A stretch of 64,000 nucleotides of DNA from Chryseobacterium sp. G0162 (GCF_003815715.1 NZ_CP033922.1:5194001-5258000), one strand, 5' to 3'. Shown: positions 25,842-34,083, numbered from the stretch's first letter. Notes: generated by a model not told the origin, from the letters alone. Program-made: numbers and translations.

Positions 25842-25872
25842 TTTGCTTTGTTTTCGGTTAGGACTAATGTTG
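25842..25872 (+). promoter_or_regulatory. Candidate promoter of the recombinase trio
   Basis: TTTG (25842-25845) and TAATGTTG (25865-25872) are spaced by 19 nt, one base off the flavobacterial consensus. Just upstream, ATTTTATGTGG (25827-25837) equals half of the palindrome at the right end of the element (29967-29977), so the recombinases might bind their own promoter. Confidence 0.35.
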
Positions 25873-25952
25873 ATTATTATACGTAACTATTTAAAATTCA
25901 AATTTTTAATTGTATTTCAACGTTAGAATAAATAGGTATAAAACAGAAACAT

Positions 25953-26171
25953 ATGTTAGAACAATTATTCAAAAGAAATTTAAATCATCATCGAAACGCT
26001 CCACTACTGAAAGAGCGAGTTGAGTATCTGAATTATCTGTCGATTAATAATGCTACAGAATTCAGATTGAAATTAATTGAAGGATATCTATTAAGAGCAA
26101 CCGAATTGCTCCGTCTGCAGGATCGTAGGATGGTAACTGTGGAAGAAATTGAGGCGGCTGCTGTGAAATAG
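25953..26171 (+). pseudogene. Detached N-terminal repeat unit of the first RIT recombinase
   Basis: A 72-residue ORF (MLEQLFKRNLNHHRNAPLLKER...) in the same frame as the recombinase that follows, ending in TAG six bases before its ATG. Its text, PLLKERVEYLNYL...YLLRATELLRLQDRRMVTVEEIEAA, repeats a module found twice more in the recombinase (PLLRERISYLKYL... and PLLAERLLFLHY...). The TAG aligns with a Trp codon of the next module (QKWG against VK-stop-G), so TGG to TAG mutation of a longer, about 650-residue recombinase is likely. It could also be a genuine separate small protein. Confidence 0.55.
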
Positions 26172-26177
26172 GGGAAA

Positions 26178-27911
26178 ATGAAAACTACTCACCATTTAAA
26201 AAAGAATTTTTCAGAATCTGGAAAAAAAAATTTTTCTATGTACACTAAATCATGGTTAAGGTACCTAAACTGGCTGGATGTACCTGTCATAGAAGAGGGA
26301 AATGAAATACTGCAGGAGTTATATAAAACATCCAGCACGCTAAAACGGCATCAAGGCCATCCATTACTTCGAGAGCGAATCTCATATCTGAAATATTTAC
26401 AAAGTCAGGAGAAGCGGACTCTGGAATTAAAGCTTACAGCATCTTATCTTCTGCGAATAATAGAATTTTTGCATCTGGAAAATGGCAGGATAATTACTAT
26501 TAAAGAGTTAATTGAGGCTGCCCAAAAATGGGGTTTAAGTAAAAAATACAATACAAAAACAAGTTCTAATCAATTTGGAAAGAAGCTGTTTATTAAAATT
26601 GGACTAGACTGGTTGGGCTTTCTGAACCGTGTGGAAGCAACTTCAGAAGAAAATGATATATTACTGAAAAAGTTATTTAAATTACGTCATGTTTTATTTC
26701 ATCAAATAGAAAGCCCTTTACTGGCAGAACGGCTGCTGTTTTTACACTATCGGAAGAACCAAGGGATAAAAGATTCTACCCTTTATAATGAAGCAATGAG
26801 TCTATTGGTTATTATGACTCATCTTAAGTTCTATTCGGTACGGACAGTAAAAGTTTCTGAATTAACAGTTATGGCTGGTAATTGGTCAAGATTAGACAAG
26901 ATACATCCCAGAACAAAAAATTATACTTATAAGAATAAGCTAAGCTTAATTCATACTGCTAAAATATGGTTGTCCTTATTATATTGTTTGGAAGATGATA
27001 CAGTGCCCTCAATTCCCTTTACAAAAAAATTGAGCGAATACTTATATTTTCAATCAAGAATCAAAGGTCTATCAGAAAGAACTATAATATCCAGACGCGG
27101 AATATTAAAGCGTTATCTGAAACTCATCAGTGAGCATTGTGTCCACTTTGATCAAGTTACGCCAGATATCATTGGAAAAATTATTAGCAACCGTAAGAAG
27201 ACCGGTCTTTCCAGAAGAACAATTAAAAACGAATTAAGTGTATTGAGATCTTTCCTTTGCTTTGCATCTGAGAAAAGATGGTGTATGAATGGTTTATCTG
27301 AATCCATCCGAGCTCCCAGAATCTATGAACATGAGCTGTTGCCATTAGCACCGACAAGAGAAAATATCCAGAAGATGGTCTCAGAATTCGCAACTGAAAC
27401 AACTATTAATATAAGAGATTTTGCCATTTTACAGCTACTTACGGTTTATGGACTTCGAAGCAGTGAAGTAGCATATCTTCAGCTTGATGATTTAGACTGG
27501 CAAAAGGAGATTATCTACGTAAGAAGATCAAAAGGATGTAAGCCGCAATTATTCCCCTTAACCCCAACTGTTGGTGATGCCATAATACATTATCTTAAAG
27601 AAGCCCGGCCCAATGAATCAAGTTTGAGGGAAGTTTTCCTGACACAGATTGGACCTTACAAGAAGTTAAATAACAGCTCTATTTACGCAATCATAAATAA
27701 GATATTAAAACCGATGGATTGGAATATAAAATCCTGTGGTCCTCATTGTTTGAGATATGCAAGTGCCACCTACTTGATCAATACAGGTTTTTCATTAAAG
27801 GAAATCAGTGATTATTTAGGTCATCAAAAAATTGATACAACCAGAATATATTCAAAGGTCGATTTAACCAATCTGTATAAGGTAGCAGATATTAACTGGG
27901 AAATACTATGA
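26178..27911 (+). CDS. RIT tyrosine recombinase 1 (large)
   Basis: A 577-residue tyrosine recombinase. The first 290 residues are two copies of an uncharacterised helical module (PLLxERxxYLxY...LLRIIEFLHLENGRIITIKELIEAA). Then come a SAM-like core-binding domain (about 285-370) and a catalytic domain with Arg in GLRSSE (about 425), HxxR in HCLRYA (523-526), GHQ (about 548) and Tyr in RIYSKV (about 558). All catalytic residues are present. It overlaps the next gene by ATGA (27908-27911), so the trio is translationally coupled. The gene may have lost its first module to a stop codon upstream. Confidence 0.9.
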   Translation: MKTTHHLKKNFSESGKKNFSMYTKSWLRYLNWLDVPVIEEGNEILQELYKTSSTLKRHQGHPLLRERISYLKYLQSQEKRTLELKLTASYLLRIIEFLHLENGRIITIKELIEAAQKWGLSKKYNTKTSSNQFGKKLFIKIGLDWLGFLNRVEATSEENDILLKKLFKLRHVLFHQIESPLLAERLLFLHYRKNQGIKDSTLYNEAMSLLVIMTHLKFYSVRTVKVSELTVMAGNWSRLDKIHPRTKNYTYKNKLSLIHTAKIWLSLLYCLEDDTVPSIPFTKKLSEYLYFQSRIKGLSERTIISRRGILKRYLKLISEHCVHFDQVTPDIIGKIISNRKKTGLSRRTIKNELSVLRSFLCFASEKRWCMNGLSESIRAPRIYEHELLPLAPTRENIQKMVSEFATETTINIRDFAILQLLTVYGLRSSEVAYLQLDDLDWQKEIIYVRRSKGCKPQLFPLTPTVGDAIIHYLKEARPNESSLREVFLTQIGPYKKLNNSSIYAIINKILKPMDWNIKSCGPHCLRYASATYLINTGFSLKEISDYLGHQKIDTTRIYSKVDLTNLYKVADINWEIL

Positions 27912-28855
27912 AAATGCAAGATTTAGTAAATAGCTATATTGAATATAGGGATTCATTAGGAGAGTCTTGTACTATTCAGCTTAAATATCTGTTAAAACAA
28001 TTCTCAAGAGAAATGGGCTTCAATATCAATGTTAAAGACGTTACTACAGAGATGGTGCTGGTCTTTCTAGTTGGAAAAAAAGGAATGATAACAAACAGCT
28101 GGTTTTCGAAACGGACTGTAATCAAAGGACTGTTTAATTACGCCAAATTAAAGAGATACATTTTTGAAATCCCATTGCCTGATTTCTCTCCACAAAAACC
28201 TGCGAAATACATTCCTTATATCTACAGTAATAAAGAATTGAAAAGTCTTTTTGATTCGGCTTTGACTTATCAAAAGAGGCCCTCTCAAGTAGATCCTGTC
28301 ATGATACGAACGATATTAATTTTAGCATACACCATGGCACTGAGAAGAAGAGAAGTGCTCTTAATTAAACTTAAAGATATTGATTTAGGTAAAAGAACAA
28401 TACTAATTGAACAATCAAAATTTTATAAAACCCGTTATGTAACTTTTAACCAGCAGATTAAAGATATCATTATCCATTATCTTCTGCATCGAAAAGAAAA
28501 AGGTATCACACAAGATTCTGGTTCTTATTTGTTTGTATGGAAGGGTAATAAACCATTTGGAGGGTCATTGCTGGATGCTATTTTCTCCAAAATACGGTTA
28601 AATGCTGGTATTAAGAGGACTGATGGAGCAGTTTATCAGCCTAGGATTTATGATCTTCGGCATACATTTGCGACAAACAGGTTAATTAGCTGGTATGAAG
28701 AGGGGAAAGACGTACAGATACTTTTACCTGTATTATCGACATTCCTGGGGCATCATCGTTTGGACTATACATCTGTATACCTTTCTATGACCAACAAATT
28801 GCTTGAAGAGGCGAATAAAAAATTTAATCATTATGCAAATGAAAATCGATTATGA
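27908..28855 (+). CDS. RIT tyrosine recombinase 2
   Basis: A 315-residue tyrosine recombinase, second of the trio. Catalytic Arg lies in MALRRREVL (about 145). The second box reads IYDLRHTFATNR (about 247-258), where Tyr replaces the usual His of HxxR. The third box is FLGHHRLDYTSVYLSM with nucleophile Tyr near 289. The altered HxxR is worth noting but is tolerated in some family members. It overlaps both neighbours by four bases. Three different recombinases acting together are the hallmark of RIT elements; their division of labour is not known. Confidence 0.9.
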   Translation: MKMQDLVNSYIEYRDSLGESCTIQLKYLLKQFSREMGFNINVKDVTTEMVLVFLVGKKGMITNSWFSKRTVIKGLFNYAKLKRYIFEIPLPDFSPQKPAKYIPYIYSNKELKSLFDSALTYQKRPSQVDPVMIRTILILAYTMALRRREVLLIKLKDIDLGKRTILIEQSKFYKTRYVTFNQQIKDIIIHYLLHRKEKGITQDSGSYLFVWKGNKPFGGSLLDAIFSKIRLNAGIKRTDGAVYQPRIYDLRHTFATNRLISWYEEGKDVQILLPVLSTFLGHHRLDYTSVYLSMTNKLLEEANKKFNHYANENRL

Positions 28856-29859
28856 AAAATATAAAATACCTAAGCACGTGGGTCAGGAGATTTTTGACCG
28901 AATATGTTATCAACAATAGAAATCTTTCGCCCAATACACTTGCAAGTTATAGGGATACCATGCGGCTGATAATACCATATGCCTCGAAATTGAGAAATAA
29001 ATCTATTGACAAATTGATGATTGAAGACCTAAATGCTGATTTGATCAAAAACTTTCTCTCAAATATCGAAACAGAAAGAAAATGTTCCATATCTACCCGC
29101 AACCAGCGCCTAGCGGCTATTAATTCCTTTGCGAAATTCGTCAGCCAAAATTGCATAGATTATATAGAATGGGTTAGAATGATAAAACTTATACCGATTA
29201 AAAAGGGGCCTAAAAAGACAATAACCTATCTCGACCGGTCAGAAATGGATGCCCTGCTGGATGAACCTGAAAAGCAAACGAAACAAGGACAGCGAGATTA
29301 TGCGCTTATTCTTTTACTTTATAATACCGGGGCAAGGGCTAACGAAGTTGCTCAGATGACTATCTCTAATCTTAGTCTTGCTCAAAGAAAAAACGAGATA
29401 TCAACTGTCTTAATTAAAGGAAAAGGGAACAAACAAAGACGATGTCCTCTTTGGCAAGAGACAGTGGACCAATTAACAATACTTTCAAACGCCAGAGACC
29501 CTTCTGAGAATCTTTTTATTAATAGACAGAAGCAATCAATGACCCGTTTCGGTATTTATAACGTAATTGAAAAATATACGGAAAGAGCTTCTCTAAAAGT
29601 CCCTTCCATATCTAAAAAAAACGTCAGTCCGCACACTATAAGGCATACTACAGCAACGCATCTATTGCAATCTGGTGTAGATATTAATACTATTCGGGCA
29701 TGGCTTGGACACGTTTCTATCAATACAACGAATATTTATGCTGAAATAGATATTGAAATGAAAGCGAAGGCTTTAAGTGCCTGCGAAGTATCTGTGGACA
29801 ATAAAAGGACACATTGGAAAAATAATGATGACCTAATGAATTTTTTAAATAATCTTTAA
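28852..29859 (+). CDS. RIT tyrosine recombinase 3
   Basis: A 335-residue tyrosine recombinase with complete catalytic set: Arg in NTGARANEV (about 161), HTIRHTTATHLL (about 262-273), WLGHVSINTTNIYAEI with Tyr near 297. The N-terminal SAM-like domain is clear (TEYVINNRNLSPNTLASYRD). It is XerC/D-like in size. It starts inside the end of recombinase 2 (ATGA) and ends ten bases before the right inverted repeat, so the trio abuts that repeat. Confidence 0.92.
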   Translation: MKNIKYLSTWVRRFLTEYVINNRNLSPNTLASYRDTMRLIIPYASKLRNKSIDKLMIEDLNADLIKNFLSNIETERKCSISTRNQRLAAINSFAKFVSQNCIDYIEWVRMIKLIPIKKGPKKTITYLDRSEMDALLDEPEKQTKQGQRDYALILLLYNTGARANEVAQMTISNLSLAQRKNEISTVLIKGKGNKQRRCPLWQETVDQLTILSNARDPSENLFINRQKQSMTRFGIYNVIEKYTERASLKVPSISKKNVSPHTIRHTTATHLLQSGVDINTIRAWLGHVSINTTNIYAEIDIEMKAKALSACEVSVDNKRTHWKNNDDLMNFLNNL

Positions 29860-29869
29860 TTTGGTAAAT

Positions 29870-29970
29870 TATTATGTTGTGTTCCAGATTACCTTATCTT
29901 TTATTATTAAGTGTTAAACGATAAAATATCTGGAACACTAACATAAATGCTTACACAACATAATGGATTT
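29870..29970 (-). repeat. Right terminal inverted repeat (IRR) of the RIT element
   Basis: 101 bp, inverted relative to 12502-12602 with eight differences, which lie mostly in the outer spacer and at three isolated positions in the inner half. It shares the same inner dyads (TTATGTTGTGTTCCAG inside, CTGGAACACTAACATAA and CACAACATAA outside). Confidence 0.92.
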
Positions 29971-29995
29971 TATGTGGTATACCACATAAAATCCA
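29964..29995. repeat. 32-bp perfect palindrome at the right border, probable attP core
   Basis: The half-site TGGATTTTATGTGGTA is followed by its exact complement. The arms are TGGATTT (part of IRR) and AAATCCA (29989-29995), the 7-bp sequence also found at the left border. In a circular form the two inverted repeats would face each other across exactly this palindrome. Crossover in one AAATCCA arm would leave the whole palindrome at one end and only the 7-mer at the other, which is what is seen. Confidence 0.75.
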
Positions 29996-30375
29996 AATAT
30001 CAAAACTTTGGGAAACTGTAGATTCAGAAGTATAGTACAACCTAAATTCCTTTTCAGTTATCGGATAGAAATCATTAGGAACAAAGGATAGGTTGTTAAA
30101 TAAAAACGAAGACTTCCCTGCCCTTCGTACTGAAAATATCGTATTAAATAAGTGGTTCCTGTATAATTTCCATTTGGAATAATACGACATCTGATTTCTA
30201 CAGTTTCACCTTTAGCAACGTATTTCGGAACAGGCATCACCTCTAGCTCAAAAGGAAAATTCTTTTGAATTTCTAAATCATCTTTTTCACATGATTGTAC
30301 AAGTAATCCGACCATAACTGCCATGATGAAAAATTTGAAGAGTATTCCTATTTTATTATTAACTATATTTTTCAT
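29989..30375 (-). pseudogene. traQ: traQ (DUF3872), N-terminal part, frameshifted and truncated
   Basis: The lipoprotein start (MVGLLVQSCEKDDLEI) and ELEVMPVPKYVAKGETVEIRC...TYLIRYFQYEGQGSLRF match TraQ/DUF3872 of Bacteroidetes conjugative transposons. The frame then breaks at a T5 tract (30102-30106). One extra T would continue as LFNNLSFVPNDFYP and KEFRLYYTSES into FDIW, as the family requires. At 29995 the RIT element interrupts the gene, and the tail is at 12434-12508. TraQ function in transfer is not well defined. A sequencing error in the homopolymer is possible; the insertion is not in doubt. Confidence 0.82.
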
Positions 30376-30385
30376 AGTAAATATT

Positions 30386-30946
30386 TTAAAAATTATATCT
30401 TATTCCAACTCCCATCATGGAGTAAAACTGAGCCATTTGACTATTTTTCAAAAACCGCAGTTGTCCATTGACCAGAAAAACAAAGTGATCCGTCAGATAA
30501 CTTTCAATGGATAGCTTACCATTTGCTCCATAAATAAAGTTATCTGTTGCTGTTAACATTGAGCCGTCATATAGCAATTCACTGCCCCTGTTAAACTGTT
30601 CGTAACCTGCAAGAGCTCCGATTCCAAGATTAAGATTGACATTGCGCATGAAGTCTCCCCATATATAAAAACTGTAACCACCGCCCAGGAGGAAAGTATC
30701 TATCGGAATATTATAGTTGGTGTATTCATAATACTTTATGTTATATTCTGCCAATGCAAAAAAGTAATTACCATTCCTTAGGTAAGAAACAAGCCCCACA
30801 CTTAGTGCATAATTTTGCTTTTCAGGAGATTTTGGAAATACTGAATAAGAAAATTCAACACCTGTTTGTCCAGGAATCATTTGTTGAGCAAATGTTTTGC
30901 TGTTCAATGCAATCATTAAGATGACTGCTAAAAATATTTTGTTCAT
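30386..30946 (-). CDS. traO: Conjugal transfer protein TraO
   Basis: A 186-residue protein with signal peptide (MNKIFLAVILMIALNSKTFAQ) and beta-barrel-like alternating strands, ending in a typical aromatic outer-membrane strand (YSMMGVGIRYNF). It matches the TraO family of Bacteroidetes conjugative transposons, predicted to sit in the outer membrane near the TraN/TraM core complex. It follows traN by one base and precedes traQ by ten. Confidence 0.85.
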   Translation of the reverse strand: MNKIFLAVILMIALNSKTFAQQMIPGQTGVEFSYSVFPKSPEKQNYALSVGLVSYLRNGNYFFALAEYNIKYYEYTNYNIPIDTFLLGGGYSFYIWGDFMRNVNLNLGIGALAGYEQFNRGSELLYDGSMLTATDNFIYGANGKLSIESYLTDHFVFLVNGQLRFLKNSQMAQFYSMMGVGIRYNF

Positions 30947-30947
30947 C

Positions 30948-31850
30948 TTACTTCGTTTTTATGGTTAAACTGTTTATCAATCTTGCACGAATCAGATCTG
31001 AATTTTCAAGCTGTACTTTCTGATGTCTTCCCCCGTTCTTCTCCAGAATTTCAATTTCCAACACCTGATCTTTTAAAAGAGTAAACTGATCCAGCAGATA
31101 AACCCCTTTTATGTTTGAATGATCAGCTGCTGTCATTTGCGGGAAGTAGCTACGAACCTTTTCTAGTACCTTATCCTGAACTACCGTTCGTTTTAAATTC
31201 TTCTTGTCAACAATTTTAAAGTTGACCCATTCGATACTATACGCCACATTACTTTTATTCTCAATTTGCAATGTGAAATAAAATTTGCTTTCATTAACGT
31301 GAAGTGCCTTGACTGAAAACTCAATTCCGTAACTTTTTGAAACAATATGTTTAGTAGTTCTGTTGCTTTTCTTATAGAGATTTTCCATAATAAGCTCTGT
31401 CAGAGTAGTTGAGCTTCCTTTAAGGTCCTCAAATAATACATCAGTAGCATATCGCCGTTCAATACCCCTTTGAAGTTTTACTAAATCATAGCTGAGTATT
31501 TCCGGATAAGAACTGTAAGACGTATCAAAATTGTAAAATTTTCCATCCTCAGTAATAACCGAAAAATTGGTTTCCTCTTCAAAATCCTTTACAGCCGATT
31601 TAATCCGGAGAACATTTCCGATAGGCTCTGCCTTATTCGCAACTAACAGTTCACTCCCTAGATCAACATATCGTATGGGTGATGGAAAAATCACATGGCT
31701 TGTTTTACTATAAGTGACCTGCATTTTGAAAGGTTTCAATTTTGCCTGTTCCAAAGAAATATAAGTTGTCACAGAATCCTGACCAAATAACTTGCTTGCC
31801 AACAGAAGTAATAGCATAATGAGAATATAATGGCTTTTTTGGATATTCAT
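30948..31850 (-). CDS. traN: Conjugal transfer protein TraN (DUF4138)
   Basis: A 300-residue exported protein (signal peptide ending KLFGQ). It has the DUF4138 body: VSKSYGIEFSVKALHVNESKFYFTLQIENKSNVAYSIEWVNFKIVD. It is regarded as the VirB9-like component of the Bacteroidetes type IV secretion channel, in contact with TraM. It starts 15 nt after traM. Confidence 0.9.
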   Translation of the reverse strand: MNIQKSHYILIMLLLLLASKLFGQDSVTTYISLEQAKLKPFKMQVTYSKTSHVIFPSPIRYVDLGSELLVANKAEPIGNVLRIKSAVKDFEEETNFSVITEDGKFYNFDTSYSSYPEILSYDLVKLQRGIERRYATDVLFEDLKGSSTTLTELIMENLYKKSNRTTKHIVSKSYGIEFSVKALHVNESKFYFTLQIENKSNVAYSIEWVNFKIVDKKNLKRTVVQDKVLEKVRSYFPQMTAADHSNIKGVYLLDQFTLLKDQVLEIEILEKNGGRHQKVQLENSDLIRARLINSLTIKTK

Positions 31851-31865
31851 TTTTTAATTTTTTGA

Positions 31866-33164
31866 TTAGTTATTTTTGGGTAAGAGTAATACTTGATGAC
31901 CTGCTTTTACAATGACTTTCAATTGTCTGACTCTTTTTTGAAAATAGCCTGACAATCCCTGTACTACTCCCCTGCTCAGATCTGCCGCAATCTGCTGTCC
32001 CGCTGACTGCGTCATCATAATATTGGTGCCCGAAGTCTGGCTCATATTGGCAACAATATCGTTTACCGCATTTTGTTCCGGTGAATACGGAACATATAGA
32101 CCCAATTGTCCGTCATTATCATGAACATTGATTTCTACCGGATAAACACTGCCTTTATATTGAATGGAAGATATTTTTAACTGAAGTCTCCCACTCTGAA
32201 ATTTACTTGTGGCAATCAGCAAACTCCCTATTGGGATTTCAGTGCGCCCGAGTTGCATGGCTTCGGAAAGCCTTATGGATAATGTACTTTCGTTGACCAA
32301 AGCCTTAGTTTCATAGACCACACCTCTTATTGCGTTTTTTGCTTGAACTAAGTTCTCTGAATCATTTTGACTATCATAAAATCTATTCTGATTCAAACCT
32401 GCCATAAAGGCACTATCTGATGGCTCTCTGTATAATGAAGAAATAATAGTCGAATGTGATGGTCTTGCCGGTATCAGCTTTATCTTATTTTCAGTTGGTT
32501 TTTCCTCCTGTTGTTTTGGTACTGCCTCTTCCTGTTTTGAAGTCGTTGGAAGATACTTGGCTGCCATCTGATATGATTTTTCCATCAGTTCTAATTGATC
32601 GTTCATTCCAAGACCTACAGGAGCAGAATTGTTCTGCATGGCTTCATTCTTTAATCTTGAAATTTCTTTCCTCAGATTATTGACTTCCTGATCATCCCGA
32701 CCATAAAATGAACTCAAGGTTTGTTGGGAATTGCGATAGCTGTTCAGAGCATTCTGATCTGATTGCTGAAGAATACTTGTTCTAGCCGCTACACTTGATG
32801 GATTGTTATTAGAATTTGAATCGCTTTGGTCATTCCAATAATCGGATAAGGTGGTTACAGCATTTCTTTTCTCTTCGTTGTTTTGCTCTAACAACTGCTG
32901 CTCATAAGCCTTTTGCTTATCAGACTGCAACTGACCATCTTTTGCCTGCGGAATGACTGCATTAAAACCACTCTCTTCAATAATCCTATTGTTGGCTTTT
33001 GGTTTAAAAATGAGGTAAAAGCATGACGCACACAAGGCAGCCATCAAAAAATAGATGATAGGCTTCTTCAGTCTTTCCCACGGCGCTTTGGGAGTGTCAC
33101 TCACTCCTTTGGAATTTTGTGAGAGATCATTTTCTGTCACTTTGATTTTCTCTGAATATTTCAT
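31866..33164 (-). CDS. traM: Conjugal transfer protein TraM (VirB10-like)
   Basis: A 432-residue inner-membrane-anchored protein. A cytoplasmic N-terminus precedes one membrane helix (PIIYFLMAALCASCFYLIF, about 35-53). A long polar Gln/Asn-rich periplasmic linker follows, then a C-terminal VirB10/TraM-like domain (about 285-425, AIRGVVYETKALVNESTLSIRL). It is thought to connect inner and outer membrane parts of the channel. It is separated from traL by three bases. Confidence 0.9.
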   Translation of the reverse strand: MKYSEKIKVTENDLSQNSKGVSDTPKAPWERLKKPIIYFLMAALCASCFYLIFKPKANNRIIEESGFNAVIPQAKDGQLQSDKQKAYEQQLLEQNNEEKRNAVTTLSDYWNDQSDSNSNNNPSSVAARTSILQQSDQNALNSYRNSQQTLSSFYGRDDQEVNNLRKEISRLKNEAMQNNSAPVGLGMNDQLELMEKSYQMAAKYLPTTSKQEEAVPKQQEEKPTENKIKLIPARPSHSTIISSLYREPSDSAFMAGLNQNRFYDSQNDSENLVQAKNAIRGVVYETKALVNESTLSIRLSEAMQLGRTEIPIGSLLIATSKFQSGRLQLKISSIQYKGSVYPVEINVHDNDGQLGLYVPYSPEQNAVNDIVANMSQTSGTNIMMTQSAGQQIAADLSRGVVQGLSGYFQKRVRQLKVIVKAGHQVLLLPKNN

Positions 33165-33167
33165 ATT

Positions 33168-33437
33168 CTATTTTTTAATGAGTGATTGTACTGTGTCATT
33201 CTGTTCAGAATCTTTTTCGATAGATTTCTTAGAAATACCATCAATATGATTGATAGACATCTCATTACTTCTTTTACTTGTAGAAATAAAAACACTGATA
33301 ATGACAATAATTGTCAGCAAAACATAACTACCGAAGAAAACCTTGGTCAGGAATTTTTGTCGCTCTACTGGAAGAACTTTCCAATGATTTTCAACCTTTA
33401 CAACATAATTTTCGATTGTATCTCTTAGTTTTTTCAT
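33168..33437 (-). CDS. traL: Conjugal transfer protein TraL
   Basis: An 89-residue protein with one membrane helix (FGSYVLLTIIVIISVFI) and a basic N-terminus (MKKLRDTIENYV). Position between traK and traM identifies it as TraL. The frame is open to an ATG at 33500, but that start overlaps traK by 53 nt. The ATG at 33437 leaves a 10-nt gap like the rest of the operon and fits the family size. Confidence 0.8.
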   Translation of the reverse strand: MKKLRDTIENYVVKVENHWKVLPVERQKFLTKVFFGSYVLLTIIVIISVFISTSKRSNEMSINHIDGISKKSIEKDSEQNDTVQSLIKK

Positions 33438-33447
33438 TACTTTTCTT

Positions 33448-34071
33448 TTAGCGTTCAACAGTTTCGACATCTCTATTTTCAAGCACGTTGAATTTTTCAA
33501 TGGTAAATCCCTGCGGATTGCTGTCAGACCGTACAGAATTAACCAGTGAACAGTTGGTGACTAAATTCCTGATGGTAAGATTGCTGGACCTGATTATAAA
33601 CTGTCTTGCGTACGTCTTTACTTCATAAGGGTAACTTTCAAAGTTGGCAACGACACTGTCCACCTCAATTCTCTGCTGAATATTACCTGAAATGATTCTG
33701 TTATAGTAACCTTTTTCCTGAAGGTCTTTATAGTAGTTAAATGCAGATTGATCAGCTAAATTGAAAGCCCTTTTTACATTACTTTCAATAGCATTCTTAT
33801 CAGGTGCTATCGTGAAGAACAATTCGTGAAATCGTCTGACATGCTCTCTTGCTTCCACAGGTCTGTTGATCGACATATCTTGTGATAAAGCCACCATTAA
33901 AGATTTGCCATTATCCAGGACATATATTTTCTGACGTTGTTCTTCGGCAAATTGATATGATTTAAATACCACGATCCCTACGACTCCAAAGCACAGCACC
34001 GCAAAAACAAACGTAAACAAGCGGATCTGTTTAAAGCTGCTCTCAATATTTCTTAAAGTTTTAAATTCCAT
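33448..34071 (-). CDS. traK: Conjugal transfer protein TraK (VirB8-like)
   Basis: A 207-residue protein with a short cytoplasmic N-terminus (MEFKTLRNIESSFKQIR), one membrane helix (LFTFVFAVLCFGVVGIVVF, about 18-36) and a periplasmic domain. Phrases such as EAREHVRRFHELFFTIAPDKNAIE and INRPVEAR are the TraK signature. It is the VirB8-like assembly factor of the mating channel. Confidence 0.92.
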   Translation of the reverse strand: MEFKTLRNIESSFKQIRLFTFVFAVLCFGVVGIVVFKSYQFAEEQRQKIYVLDNGKSLMVALSQDMSINRPVEAREHVRRFHELFFTIAPDKNAIESNVKRAFNLADQSAFNYYKDLQEKGYYNRIISGNIQQRIEVDSVVANFESYPYEVKTYARQFIIRSSNLTIRNLVTNCSLVNSVRSDSNPQGFTIEKFNVLENRDVETVER

Positions 34072-34083
34072 AGAACTGTATTT

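Larger units (their letters stand above)
12502..29988. mobile_element. RIT-type (recombinase-in-trio) element with arsenic/chromate cargo
   Basis: A 17.5-kb element inserted in traQ. Its ends are 101-bp inverted repeats (12502-12602 and 29870-29970) that agree at 93 of 101 positions. A 7-bp AAATCCA is present at both borders (12502-12508 and 29989-29995), and removing one copy with the interior restores the traQ frame. At the right end are three tyrosine recombinase genes with 4-bp overlaps, the defining layout of RIT elements. The rest is cargo: chrA operon, AraC regulator, SulP and an ars operon. RIT elements are generally described as the trio plus repeats; a load of this size is unusual to my knowledge. 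Tn554-type transposons also use three genes, but their third gene is not a tyrosine recombinase and they lack such repeats. Confidence 0.88.

Noticed and set aside
12502..29988. Tn554-type transposon as the identity of the nested element
   Set aside because: Tn554 has two tyrosine recombinases plus a small TnpC and no long terminal inverted repeats; here three full recombinases and 101-bp repeats are present.
29951..30190. 79-codon ORF overlapping traQ
   Set aside because: It is the continuation of the frameshifted traQ plus a stretch read into the element end, not a separate gene.
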